From: Gammaproteobacteria bacterium
GTDB lineage: Bacteria > Pseudomonadota > Gammaproteobacteria > Pseudomonadales > Cellvibrionaceae
NCBI GenBank assembly: GCA_004172865.1
Contig: SEBV01000002.1
Location: 246,063-310,062 of the forward strand
Direction: 5' to 3'
DNA: 64,000 nucleotides
The notes beneath the pieces are model-generated. The model worked only from the letters and a program-made list of their open reading frames with translations, searched no databases and was not told the DNA's origin. The translations under genes and the position numbers were made by a program. This document shows, piece by piece, positions 37,190-45,985 of the stretch; within the stretch, counting starts at the first letter, position 1; the number at the start of each line of letters is the position of its first letter.

Positions 37190-38281
37190 TTAATCCTGAT
37201 AGGTCCAATTGCCATTCTTATCTGTCACTAACCACAGTTGTGTGTACCAATAAAAGCGCCCGGGCTGTTTGCTAGCGGCTGTACAATTAAATTTAGTGCG
37301 GCCTTGCGGAAAAACCTGTTTAGACTGCACCCACAATTTCCCATCAATTACTTCCGTATTACTCGCACCTTCATTGGACGAAAAACAATTCACTTTGTTA
37401 AGCAATGAATTATCGCCAAGGGTTAATACCAAATAAGGTTTAGCACCTGCGCTTACTACTATATCGTCCAACTTGTGTTGTTTATCTGCGTAAAACTCCA
37501 CGCGTTTAACTGGCATGGGTAAGGTATTTATTTTTTCAATAAAATCATTGAGCTCGGTGTAATTGCCACCGAAAGGAAAGCGCGGTAGAATTTGCAGATC
37601 TGTTTCCGTATCCAGCACGCCAGCTTGCTGAGTAAATGCAATGTAGTCCATCTTTTTCAGAATCTGTTTTACTTCAGCATTGTATTCACCAAAGGGATAG
37701 GCAAATATTTTCGGCGCACTGCCAATTTCTTTTTCGATTTTTTCTTGCGCCGCTGTAATTTCATCGGCAATGCGAGTACGCCATTGCGACAGGGTTTCGT
37801 TTTTATTTAAACGCACTACATGATTATGTTCAGTCGTATGATTCGCAATGGTCACACCATTTTTAGACATCTCACGCAATTGATCCCAGCTGACAAATAA
37901 TTTGCCCGAGCCAACTGCTTTGGTATTCACAAAAAAAGTAAACGGCCAGCCCTGTTTTTTTAGAATCGGGTAAGCAGATGTGTAAACATCAGCGTAGGAA
38001 TCATCAAAAGTAATGGCAATAGTTTTATCGGGAAGTGATTCACCGCGCTTTACTTTTTCAGTCAGCTCAATGAGCGGAACAATTTTATAATTATTTTTAG
38101 CGAGATAATCCATGTGCGCCACAAATCGTTCAGGACTAATGCTGGTCGATGCGGGCATAGTGTTACTAACATGATGATAAATTAATACGGTTGCGGCTCG
38201 TGCGGGTAAGGCGCAACAAAAAAAAAGACCAATAAACGTTAGTAAATTTCTCATCCTTGTTGAATTCAAAATCTTAATCAT
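37190..38281 (-). CDS. secreted polysaccharide deacetylase (NodB fold, PgaB-like)
   Basis: A 363-residue CE4-type protein with a signal peptide ending ARAA. The NodB motifs are TFDDSYADVY with D93-D94 and NHTTEHNH with H148 and H152, forming the metal triad; the general layout YHHV near the start is that of PgaB/IcaB-like deacetylases of poly-N-acetylglucosamine. The C-terminal 110 residues form an extra beta-rich region without a clear family. The start overlaps the end of the upstream PilZ gene by 8 bases, so the two are coupled, and cyclic di-GMP may influence exopolysaccharide handling. Confidence 0.87.
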   Translation of the reverse strand: MIKILNSTRMRNLLTFIGLFFCCALPARAATVLIYHHVSNTMPASTSISPERFVAHMDYLAKNNYKIVPLIELTEKVKRGESLPDKTIAITFDDSYADVYTSAYPILKKQGWPFTFFVNTKAVGSGKLFVSWDQLREMSKNGVTIANHTTEHNHVVRLNKNETLSQWRTRIADEITAAQEKIEKEIGSAPKIFAYPFGEYNAEVKQILKKMDYIAFTQQAGVLDTETDLQILPRFPFGGNYTELNDFIEKINTLPMPVKRVEFYADKQHKLDDIVVSAGAKPYLVLTLGDNSLLNKVNCFSSNEGASNTEVIDGKLWVQSKQVFPQGRTKFNCTAASKQPGRFYWYTQLWLVTDKNGNWTYQD

Positions 38282-38549
38282 CCAAATTTACAAAACGTAA
38301 ACCCACACCTGAAGGCTCAACACGTACGACTTCCATTTCCAAAATTGGAGCGTCGTCCATCAACCCTTGTACTTGCCCGGTAACATGAGTTCCTATGGGC
38401 GGCACTAGATCCGCATCCAACACAACAAATACACCGCCATCAGAAATATCGCGGGTTTTTACGATAATCTCGCCCAAACTTGCATTGCTGATTTTAATTC
38501 GACAAGCCAGAGCCGTGCGAATATGGCGACGTTTATCATTTGAACTCAT
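38274..38549 (-). CDS. PilZ domain protein
   Basis: A 91-residue stand-alone PilZ protein. Both cyclic di-GMP motifs are intact: RxxxR at residues 7-11 (RRHIR) and DISDGG (D/NxSxxG). AAAGGA precedes the ATG. Its stop overlaps the start of the deacetylase gene, which makes it a likely regulatory subunit or sensor for that pathway. Confidence 0.88.
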   Translation of the reverse strand: MSSNDKRRHIRTALACRIKISNASLGEIIVKTRDISDGGVFVVLDADLVPPIGTHVTGQVQGLMDDAPILEMEVVRVEPSGVGLRFVNLDD

Positions 38550-38596
38550 GGTGATTCCTTTATAAGTAATTTTAAAAATTTATTATTTTCTCGCTT

Positions 38597-38653
38597 CTCG
38601 TTCCCCAGCTGGACGCGCAAGCTCTGGCTTGGAGCGCCCGGCTAGGGAACGAG
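38597..38653. repeat. long imperfect palindrome, intergenic repeat type
   Basis: Arms CTCGTTCCCCAGC (38597-38609) and GCTAGGGAACGAG (38641-38653) pair at 12 of 13 positions around a GC-rich inner region. It resembles the CTCGTTCCC-type intergenic repeats seen in many copies in gammaproteobacteria. It lies between parC and the PilZ gene, both on the minus strand, and may act as terminator or mRNA end for parC. Confidence 0.65.
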
Positions 38654-38683
38654 GCAAAAACCGCGGCCGAGGGCCATCGTTTT

Positions 38684-40942
38684 TTATTTATCAGTAACTT
38701 CTACCGAATCTACTTTTTGGAAACCACGCGGCAACTTATTACCACGGCGACCACGTTCACCTTTGTAATGTTCGAGGTCAGACATCTTCAATGTAATATG
38801 GCGTTTACCGGAATAAAGCGTAAGCATTTGCGTTGGGTTAATTACACTCACCGACACCACAAACTCTTCATGGGTTTGCGCGCGTGCCGATGGAATATTC
38901 ATAATTTTATTACCCTTACCGCGCGCCAATTCTGGCAGCTCCGTAACCGGGAATACCAATAAACGGCCATCGTTACTTACTGCTGCCAACAACGCATGTT
39001 CAGGATTAGTCACAAATTGTGGCGGTAATACTTTGGCATTTTCTGGCAAAGTGAGCAGCGCTTTACCCGCCTTATTTTTACTTGCGAGATCGTCCAGTTT
39101 AGCTACGAAACCATAACCGGCATCCGACGCTAACAACACGCGCTGATCATCCGCGCCCATCAAAGCGCCTTCAAAAGTTGCGCCGCTGGGTGGATTTATT
39201 TTTCCGGTTAATGGTTCGCCTTGACCACGTGCAGACGGCAAATTATGTGCAGGCAATGAATAGCTACGACCCGTTGAGTCGATCAAAATAACTTGTTGAT
39301 TACTTTTGCCATGCAACGCAAATTTCAAACTGTCGCCCGCTTTGTAACTTAAACCTGCAGCATCAATATCGTGACCTTTTGCAGCGCGAATCCAACCTTT
39401 ATCGGAAATCACTACAGTAACAGGGTCAACGCTCAACAATTCGGTTTCGCTAAAAGCTTGTGCCTCCAAACGAGCGACAATCGGCGAGCGGCGATCATCG
39501 CCAAATTGCTCAGCAACTTGTACTAATTCTTTGCGCACCAGATTTTTTAATTTCACGGCTGACTCAAGAATTTTTTGCAGACCATCGCGCTCTTTTTCCA
39601 ACGCGGTTTTTTCTTCCAGAATTTTCATTTCTTCCAAACGCGCTAATTGGCGCAATTTGGTTTCCAGAATATATTCCGCTTGCATTTCAACTAAATTGAA
39701 ACGCTCCATTAATACAGGTTTTGGGTGCTCTTCTTCGCGAATGATACGAATCACTTCATCCACATTTAAAAACACTACCATCAAGGCCGCTAAACGTAGC
39801 AAGCGCTCTTCTACTTTTTCCAAACGATATTGCAAACGGCGACGTGTAGTCACAGTACGGAAGTTCAGCCACTCGCTCAAAATTTTAACGAGTGATTTTA
39901 CCGCCGGGCGACCGTCAATACCGATCATGTTCATGTTGACGCGGTAAGTGCGTTCCAATTCAGTGGTTGCAAATAAATGCTGCATCACTTGCTCAAGATC
40001 AACACGATTTGAGCGCGGAATAATAATTAGACGCGTTGGATTTTCGTGATCAGATTCATCGCGCAAATCCGCAACCATCGGCAATTTTTTTGCCTGCATT
40101 TGCGCGGCAATTTGCTCCATGATTTTTGCACCGCTAACCTGATGCGGCAATGCGGTAACAATAATATCGCCGGACTCTTCATCTTTTTGCCAGACCGCAC
40201 GCATGCGCACACTGCCGCGTCCGGTTTCGTACATTTTAATTAAGTCTTCGCGCGACGAAATAATTTCCGCTTCGGTCGGCATGTCTGGGCCGAGAATGTG
40301 TTGGCATAAATCGCTGACGCTGGCTTGCGGGTTATCAATTAAATGCAAAAGCGCATTGACCACTTCACGTAAATTGTGCGGCGGAATATCGGTCGCCATA
40401 CCTACTGCAATGCCCGTGGTTCCGTTTAACAATACGTTGGGAACACGTGCAGGTAAAACAGCTGGCTCTTCTAACGTACCGTCGAAGTTTGGTTGCCAAT
40501 CCACAGTGCCCTGGCCCAATTCCTCCAACAAGACTTCGCTGTATTTTGTTAAACGCGATTCGGTGTAACGCATGGCCGCAAATGATTTTGGATCATCCGG
40601 CGAACCCCAGTTTCCCTGGCCATCCACAAGTGTGTAGCGATAAGAAAATGGCTGCGCCATTAACACCATGGCTTCGTAAGAAGCCGAGTCGCCGTGCGGG
40701 TGAAATTTACCAATAACATCACCGACAGTACGCGCAGATTTTTTAAATTTGGCGGTGGACTTTAAACCTAACTCGCTCATTGCATAGACAATGCGGCGCT
40801 GAACCGGTTTTAAACCGTCGCCGATATGTGGCAAGGCGCGATCCAAAATCACGTACATGGAGTAGTCGAGATAGGCTTTTTCGCTGAAATCTTTTAACGC
40901 GATGCGTTCGTCAGCATCGGGAAGGGTGATCAAATCACTCAT
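38684..40942 (-). CDS. parC: DNA topoisomerase IV subunit A
   Basis: A 752-residue ParC. It cuts and rejoins DNA with ParE to decatenate daughter chromosomes. The active-site Tyr is Y126 in AAMRYTESR. The quinolone-resistance region reads [12 protein letters not shown] with the wild-type Ser86 and Glu90 (equivalent to S80 and E84 in E. coli). C-terminal beta-pinwheel motifs (for example [11 protein letters not shown] and GRGNKI-like repeats) are present. parE is not adjacent. Confidence 0.97.
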   Translation of the reverse strand: MSDLITLPDADERIALKDFSEKAYLDYSMYVILDRALPHIGDGLKPVQRRIVYAMSELGLKSTAKFKKSARTVGDVIGKFHPHGDSASYEAMVLMAQPFSYRYTLVDGQGNWGSPDDPKSFAAMRYTESRLTKYSEVLLEELGQGTVDWQPNFDGTLEEPAVLPARVPNVLLNGTTGIAVGMATDIPPHNLREVVNALLHLIDNPQASVSDLCQHILGPDMPTEAEIISSREDLIKMYETGRGSVRMRAVWQKDEESGDIIVTALPHQVSGAKIMEQIAAQMQAKKLPMVADLRDESDHENPTRLIIIPRSNRVDLEQVMQHLFATTELERTYRVNMNMIGIDGRPAVKSLVKILSEWLNFRTVTTRRRLQYRLEKVEERLLRLAALMVVFLNVDEVIRIIREEEHPKPVLMERFNLVEMQAEYILETKLRQLARLEEMKILEEKTALEKERDGLQKILESAVKLKNLVRKELVQVAEQFGDDRRSPIVARLEAQAFSETELLSVDPVTVVISDKGWIRAAKGHDIDAAGLSYKAGDSLKFALHGKSNQQVILIDSTGRSYSLPAHNLPSARGQGEPLTGKINPPSGATFEGALMGADDQRVLLASDAGYGFVAKLDDLASKNKAGKALLTLPENAKVLPPQFVTNPEHALLAAVSNDGRLLVFPVTELPELARGKGNKIMNIPSARAQTHEEFVVSVSVINPTQMLTLYSGKRHITLKMSDLEHYKGERGRRGNKLPRGFQKVDSVEVTDK

Positions 40943-41008
40943 TGAATATCCTGATAGTTACTAAACAAAAGTTACTGGAAAGTAGATTATTAATTATGGC
41001 GTTTCACG

Positions 41009-41497
41009 TTATGGCGCTTTCAGGTTAGAGAGGCCGCCCAGCGGCAGTGCGCCGGTTTTATCCACATGCATGGACGGCAACCAGGCGCTGAAATCTATAA
41101 CGGCACCGAAATTATAATTCACTTTTTCGCCAACGCCATTGCGACTGAAATGCTCGATGAGGCGCACGGCCTGGATAATATCTACCGAGACTTCCAGCGT
41201 TACTGGCGTATCCTGCATGCCTTTGAGCACGGGAACCTGATCGCTGGCGCCGGTCAATAGCTTAATTTTTTCGATATCGACCGTGTAATTAATACTGCGC
41301 ACGCTTAAGTCCTGGCGGTTGGGATTAAAAATATTTAGGTCGATAGCGATATGGCGCTGTAAAATGCTTTGGTTGGGGAGCATACGCAATCCGGCGAGCT
41401 TTACATCGGGCTTTTTCAAGTTTGGATTGAGGGCGCCGCAACCGACCATAAGTATGAGGCACAGACCCAGACTACATATTTTAATAAGCTTGTTCAT
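41009..41497 (-). CDS. LEA type 2 (WHy domain) lipoprotein
   Basis: A 162-residue lipoprotein with signal peptide ending LMVGC (Cys at about 20). The mature chain matches the LEA-2/water-stress WHy fold: IAIDLNIFNPNRQDLSVRS, then a beta-rich core with DTPVTLEVSVDI. Such proteins are associated with desiccation tolerance in plants and bacteria; the role here is unproven. It lies downstream of nothing obvious and just upstream of parC on the same strand (66-base gap). Confidence 0.85.
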   Translation of the reverse strand: MNKLIKICSLGLCLILMVGCGALNPNLKKPDVKLAGLRMLPNQSILQRHIAIDLNIFNPNRQDLSVRSINYTVDIEKIKLLTGASDQVPVLKGMQDTPVTLEVSVDIIQAVRLIEHFSRNGVGEKVNYNFGAVIDFSAWLPSMHVDKTGALPLGGLSNLKAP

Positions 41498-41637
41498 AGA
41501 TTACCCGTGCGACTTTAATAATAAGAAATGTGACCTAAGCTCTCGCTCCGCAGCCCTCCCTGTGGTGTAATCCGCGCCCTGATAAGTGCAGGGAAGCGGG
41601 TTAACGCAATGGATCACCCGACTACGATGAATTAACT

Positions 41638-41979
41638 ATGCCGTACCCCAAACTAAAATCAGACGACATATTCGGCAGCAGGGAAATTAGCTTCACGAAT
41701 CGCAAAGATTCTATACATCCGCAGTTGATGCGCTTATGTATGGATTTTGAATTGGTTGTACTGCAAGTACAGCGCCGCTCGTTCAGCCATATCTCAAAAC
41801 GCTTCTTGCCTACCAGCACCGCGTTTTTGTTGTCCAATCAGGATTATCGCAACACCGGCCTAGTCTTTTCGCCCTGGTGCGACACCATGATGGATTTGGA
41901 GATATTTGCCAAAAAGAACCATATCGATATTCTGCATGACCACATTTTTGGCGATATCAACCAAAACGACTTACGTTAG
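41638..41979 (+). CDS. hypothetical protein
   Basis: A 113-residue protein that I do not recognise. It has mixed charged and hydrophobic composition, no signal peptide and no membrane segment (MDFELVVLQVQRRSFSH and FAKKNHIDILHDHIFGD are notable). The 4-base overlap of its stop with that of the convergent DUF2750 gene, and its sensible amino acid composition, support a real gene. The ribosome binding site is weak and an antisense 71-codon frame is not convincing. Confidence 0.55.
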   Translation: MPYPKLKSDDIFGSREISFTNRKDSIHPQLMRLCMDFELVVLQVQRRSFSHISKRFLPTSTAFLLSNQDYRNTGLVFSPWCDTMMDLEIFAKKNHIDILHDHIFGDINQNDLR

Positions 41980-42344
41980 TCCTTTAATTCCTGATCAAAT
42001 TCCTCAAGCAAATCTATCGGCTCAATCTCTGTACCATCCAAATCTGCATTCCAATTGATCCCAACCAAGACCACATCTTCATGCATGCCCGTTAGCCAAT
42101 CGTCCAGAAACTCTTCCAGCTCAATAGCGACGGCTTTGTAGTCTTTCCAGTCATCTTTACAGTGAACTTGCGCAAATTCCTCTTGCGACCAAAAAGGCAT
42201 GACATCGGTATTTTCATATTGTTCGGAGCCGCACAATGCCCATCCATCTGGCCCTTCCAAACTCCACACGCAACCGCTCTCAAGAGCTTCAACAACAAAA
42301 CGGTCGAAGTTTTCAGAATCACTTTCACTTAATGGTTCAGTCAT
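41976..42344 (-). CDS. DUF2750 family protein
   Basis: A 122-residue acidic protein that fits DUF2750: SGCVWSLEGPDGWAL, then MPFWSQEEFAQVHC, then a helix with WKDYKAVAIELEEFLDDWL and the end VLVGINWNADLDGTEIEP. Cytoplasmic and common in proteobacteria, with no known function. GGAG lies at good spacing before the ATG. Confidence 0.88.
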   Translation of the reverse strand: MTEPLSESDSENFDRFVVEALESGCVWSLEGPDGWALCGSEQYENTDVMPFWSQEEFAQVHCKDDWKDYKAVAIELEEFLDDWLTGMHEDVVLVGINWNADLDGTEIEPIDLLEEFDQELKD

Positions 42345-42399
42345 GAGGGTATCTCCAGTGGCAAAACATAAATAGGTAAAACATAAAGAGGGGTAAAAT

Positions 42400-43158
42400 T
42401 TAAAACATCAGCTGCATACCGTGCGTCTTGAGCCAGCTGCGATGTTTTTTGTAATCAGGACAAAGCCGCGCAACCACCGACCAAAACGCAGGACTGTGGT
42501 TGTGATGCATCAGGTGACTAACTTCGTGGGCGACAAGATAATCGACTACAGGCTCAGGGGCTAGCATAATCTGCCAGTTATATTGGATTGCGCCGTGCGC
42601 GGTGCAATGACCCCATTTTGAACGGGTAGCCTTGAGCGTAATACCGGTATGCCTAACACCCAATTGCGCCGCCGCTATATCCGTTTTGGATTGTAACAAT
42701 GCGAGCGCCTGCTCCTGATACCACTGACTCACTAAACGTTTAGTTTGTACTTCCGGTGCTGCTCGCCCGCGCGATGACAATATGACCAACAGCTTATTAC
42801 CGTAGCGAACCACATCTGCTGTCGGTTGCTTGTGAACGATCAACGTCAGCGGCTCGCCGAGATAAGGAATACTGCTGCGATCCGCAAACGTGTATTGCGG
42901 TAGCTCAAATATTTGTTGTTCCTGCTGCGCTAATTTTTGTTGAACCCAGAGCGATTTTTCGCGCACAAATTTTTCAATATCCGTTTTGGCAACAAAATAA
43001 GGCGCACGCACAACAACTTGAGCTTTCGCAATTTCGATACTGATACTGCGTCGACGTGCCGAGCGCACCAACTCAAATGCGAAAGGCAACGACGGTATCG
43101 AATTTTTTAAAAAAGATAAGGGCATAAATGCATGAACACAAATGAATTCAGGTGACAT
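42400..43158 (-). CDS. YgjP-type metallopeptidase-domain protein
   Basis: A 252-residue protein of the M48-like/DUF45 (YgjP) family. The zinc motif HExxH is present in VAHEVSHLMHHNHSPAFW, with a third ligand in the downstream helix PDYKKHRSWL; a preceding conserved stretch is RSKWGHCT. Members are predicted cytoplasmic metallopeptidases of unknown substrate, also found fused to restriction systems. The translation start is uncertain; an ATG at 43125 is a possible alternative. It is independent of the neighbours. Confidence 0.88.
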   Translation of the reverse strand: MSPEFICVHAFMPLSFLKNSIPSLPFAFELVRSARRRSISIEIAKAQVVVRAPYFVAKTDIEKFVREKSLWVQQKLAQQEQQIFELPQYTFADRSSIPYLGEPLTLIVHKQPTADVVRYGNKLLVILSSRGRAAPEVQTKRLVSQWYQEQALALLQSKTDIAAAQLGVRHTGITLKATRSKWGHCTAHGAIQYNWQIMLAPEPVVDYLVAHEVSHLMHHNHSPAFWSVVARLCPDYKKHRSWLKTHGMQLMF

Positions 43159-43182
43159 TATGCCCGCTGAGAGGATGAACGG

Positions 43183-43683
43183 CTACTGCATAGAAACACG
43201 ATGATATAAATAGCCACAATAAGGTGAATCCAAATCACAGACCTCAAGAATTAAATATAAATCCTGCGGCACGCGCTTAATCAATTCGGCGATATCCGTT
43301 GGGTGCCGAGCGTTGCTGCACGATAAATAAAAATCCGACGTATATTCGCAAATTGAATTCCCGCCCTGATCGCAAGCAAGACCAATTCCACACACATCGG
43401 AATACACTAAAATTGAATTATTAACATTCGCGGTTGAGTTAATGCGAATATTTACGCGGTAATCTTCCAAACTGTTTACTCGCCAAAACACATCGAACAA
43501 ACCATTATAAATATAGGGATCAATTGTTAATGGCTGATTGGACGTTGCGGTATCTACACCATAACTATCAACAACATCAAAACGCACTAAACTGGGAGCA
43601 GGATTAAAGGAATGATCAGCTTCTTCACCACCGCAAGCTGTTAATAAAAAGCAGACGAGCAACACAAAATATTTATTGTTCAC
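43183..43683 (-). CDS. hypothetical lipoprotein
   Basis: A 166-residue lipoprotein of unknown function with signal peptide ending LLTACGG (Cys at about 17). The mature chain contains at least six cysteines in the C-terminal half (CGIGLACDQGGNSICEY, LSCSN, CDLDSPYCGY), which may form disulfides in the periplasm. No family recognised. AAGGAGG-like sequence lies before the start. Confidence 0.75.
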   Translation of the reverse strand: MNNKYFVLLVCFLLTACGGEEADHSFNPAPSLVRFDVVDSYGVDTATSNQPLTIDPYIYNGLFDVFWRVNSLEDYRVNIRINSTANVNNSILVYSDVCGIGLACDQGGNSICEYTSDFYLSCSNARHPTDIAELIKRVPQDLYLILEVCDLDSPYCGYLYHRVSMQ

Positions 43684-43925
43684 CGCAAACCTCCTTAAGG
43701 TCTAACGGCTTTATGCTAGATTTTTTACAATGAATTAGAACTGAACATAACTGCTACGTAAAAATTAAATTACACTCAAAAAAAACCCCTCCTCATCCGC
43801 TGAGCAGGGGTCAGAAAAACGTTAACATTGTCCGTACACTAACTTGCCATTAGCGACACATCTACTAAGCGGTGGAAAGAAAAATATCCTTACACTCCCT
43901 GTGACGCATAATCCCAAAAAAATAT
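43684..43925. other. intergenic region containing a terminator
   Basis: About 242 bases. It holds the terminator at 43778-43811; the rest is AT-rich without a convincing gene. Confidence 0.45.
43778..43811 (-). terminator. terminator downstream of the frameshifted gene
   Basis: Stem ACCCCTGCTCA / TGAGGAGGGGT on the minus strand with one mismatch and a short loop, followed by eight T on that strand. It ends the transcript of the minus-strand gene at 43926-44233. Confidence 0.85.
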
Positions 43926-44233
43926 CTAATGACGCCATTTCGCAGAGGGCGATAAATTCATGCTGCCATCTTCTTCCAAAATAGCAAATTTGGCTTGCGC
44001 AGAATTTTTAACAACCACCACTGGTGGCACAAATAAAGGACGACGAATAAATGCCAATTCCCACCCAAATTCTCCAAACTGTTCAAAGCAATACGCTGAA
44101 CTTCGCTGAGATAATAATAAACATCAAGCGGCAGGGCTGAGCGTGAACCGCGCACATCCTCTTTGGGCGATTGCACAGCTTCATCGAATATTGCATCAAA
44201 ATCAGCATTCAAATTACGGATGGTATCTAGCAT
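43926..44233 (-). pseudogene. hypothetical gene broken by a one-base deletion
   Basis: The first frame starts at 44233 with an AAGGAG site at correct spacing and reads MLDTIRNLNADFDAIFDE... to SEVQRIAL, then becomes nonsense. If one base is restored at about 44084-44086 (a G after CTTTG on the minus strand), the other frame follows as EQFGEFGWELAFIRRPLFV to AILEEDGSMNLSPSAKWRH and stops at 43926. The restored protein has 102 residues. The length of 308 bases is one short of a multiple of three. The family is unknown to me; the second half looks like a normal protein. Terminator follows. Mutation or sequencing error are both possible. Confidence 0.75.
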
Positions 44234-44593
44234 AACTTCTCCTTGGCATCAAAATAACTAAAAGATTTTAACTTATTCAAATCGTAGAGATAGTCTTGTC
44301 GGTGTACTTAACTTTGTCAAAAACCGAGTTGGAATATGAAAGGATTCTGAAAGAGCAGTAAATCATATCTAACTGTAATCATTAAAAATGATCGTTTTAT
44401 CAGAACTAAAATGAGGCACGCTAAAATATTTTGAGAACCTATGGTATATTTCGGTGCGCAATCCATTAAGCATAGTTTTTGTTATTCGCTATGCCACGCA
44501 CACAAGATGTGCATGCTAAAGAACAAGATGGATGCAGCCTCGGCAAGGTTATCGTTCAATAAAAATTAGACCCAATAACACAGAGCCATTACC
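44234..44593. other. intergenic region, no gene seen
   Basis: About 360 AT-rich bases between divergent genes. It presumably holds the promoters for the gene at 44594 and the frameshifted minus-strand gene; I see no RNA gene or repeat in it. Confidence 0.4.
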
Positions 44594-45037
44594 ATGAAAA
44601 AAACGATTTTCCTTTCTCTTTGGATGTTAACTCTCGGTTTCGCCACGTCGGCTATGGCTGAAAATGATTCCAAAACAATCCAAAAAATTGAAGCCCGCGT
44701 TGAGCAATTACGCACCGCCATGATTGATGCTGATGCAAAAAAGCTAAAAGAAGTTACCGCAACCGAACTCAATTATGGTCACTCAGGCGGTCATGTTGAA
44801 AACCAGGCAGAATTTATTGAAAAAATTGTGAGCGGAAAATCCGATTTTGTCACCATTGAACTCAAGGACCAGAAGATACAAATTGTTAAAGACACCGCAA
44901 TTGTTCGCCATACATTGATCGCCACTACTAACGACCAAGGCAAGCCTGGTAATGTTGATATTGGTGTGTTGTTAATTTGGCAAAAGCAAAATGGCCAATG
45001 GAATTTGCTGGCAAGACAAGCATTCAAAACTCATTAA
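44594..45037 (+). CDS. secreted SnoaL/NTF2-like protein (DUF4440 type)
   Basis: A 147-residue protein with a signal peptide ending AMAE, followed by an NTF2-like cone fold: a helix IEARVEQLRTAMIDADAKKL, then TATELNYGHSGGHVENQAEF and strands to VLLIWQKQNGQWNLLARQAF. These marks fit the DUF4440/SnoaL-like group. Periplasmic, with unknown ligand or reaction. A hairpin terminator follows at 45066. Confidence 0.85.
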   Translation: MKKTIFLSLWMLTLGFATSAMAENDSKTIQKIEARVEQLRTAMIDADAKKLKEVTATELNYGHSGGHVENQAEFIEKIVSGKSDFVTIELKDQKIQIVKDTAIVRHTLIATTNDQGKPGNVDIGVLLIWQKQNGQWNLLARQAFKTH

Positions 45038-45065
45038 AATTATCGATCTATTTAAATCTCTCCAA

Positions 45066-45089
45066 AAAACCCGCTTATCAGCGGGTTTG
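45066..45089. terminator. bidirectional hairpin terminator
   Basis: Stem AACCCGC / GCGGGTT with loop TTATCA; A-rich before and T-rich after. It ends the NTF2-like gene and overlaps the last codons and stop of the convergent Sel1-like gene. Confidence 0.7.
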
Positions 45090-45965
45090 TCGAATCACCT
45101 TATTACTAATCGCAAAGTCTAAAGAGTCTGCATACTGCAATGCTAACGTCATGGCGGTATCGTATTCGTTTTGTGTGCAGCTATCTCCTGCACTAGATAG
45201 ACATGGATAAAAATATTCCAAGCGATTTAAATTATTAAAATCTTTAACTACACAGAGCGTAGAATTTCTTAAACAATCGAAACGCTCACCTTCACCGACG
45301 GCAAATGAAATTTTTCGCCACGCCAACGACTCGATACGATCACCTTCGTTTCGTGAGTTTGCAAATAACTGGCTCAAATCATTGGCTGCTAACTTGAGGC
45401 CACCTTTAAATGCACGTATATAAAATTCCCGGGCTTCATCCATACCGGCAACTCGCTTGTTGAAATTTTGCTCATAAGAATATGTGCCCGCATCCGTAAT
45501 TGAACGCACTTTATTTTTGACCACATGTTCTGCATAGATATAAGCTGCATAAGGATCGCCATCCAAGGCTTTAGCTTTAAAAGCTGCGACCGAACCTTTT
45601 CGATAATCGAAGCTGGAATCTCGTTTTGGATCTGGCAAATAAATCTTGGGGATAATTGCATTATCCAACTGATTTAAAAAATTAACAATTTCCGGCAAGG
45701 CTTCAACACGTGCACCCGATAAGCTAATTTTGCTTAATGCTGAAGATGCAAATGAAGACGACGACACATTGTCAGATGAACTAGCGACACTTGCTAGTAA
45801 TGATGAGCCTGGTTCGTTAGCCATCAATTGATTATTAATAGACGAGGAGGCTGTAGATCTAGGCGCTACAAAACTAACGGCTACCTTTTCAGCAGATGTG
45901 AAATAATGTGCAGCTGCAATAATGAATACAGCCACCAAAAGTATAATTATCCATTTTAACTTCAT
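45078..45965 (-). CDS. membrane-anchored Sel1/TPR-like protein
   Basis: A 295-residue protein with one N-terminal membrane segment (about 4-20), a serine-rich linker at about 37-80, and a helical C-terminal region with Sel1-like features (AKALDGDPYAAYIYAEHVV, AREFYIRAFKGGLKLAANDLSQLFA). Three cysteines cluster near the C-terminus. It is the last gene of the eight-gene run, starting 20 bases after the NatB-like permease with a strong AAGGAG site. No specific function is known. Confidence 0.75.
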   Translation of the reverse strand: MKLKWIIILLVAVFIIAAAHYFTSAEKVAVSFVAPRSTASSSINNQLMANEPGSSLLASVASSSDNVSSSSFASSALSKISLSGARVEALPEIVNFLNQLDNAIIPKIYLPDPKRDSSFDYRKGSVAAFKAKALDGDPYAAYIYAEHVVKNKVRSITDAGTYSYEQNFNKRVAGMDEAREFYIRAFKGGLKLAANDLSQLFANSRNEGDRIESLAWRKISFAVGEGERFDCLRNSTLCVVKDFNNLNRLEYFYPCLSSAGDSCTQNEYDTAMTLALQYADSLDFAISNKVIRQTR

Positions 45966-45985
45966 GCCGTCTCCTTCCTGAAAAA

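Noticed and set aside
41622..41837. 71-codon minus-strand frame opposite the gene at 41638
   Set aside because: The plus-strand frame is longer and better formed; the antisense one has poor composition.
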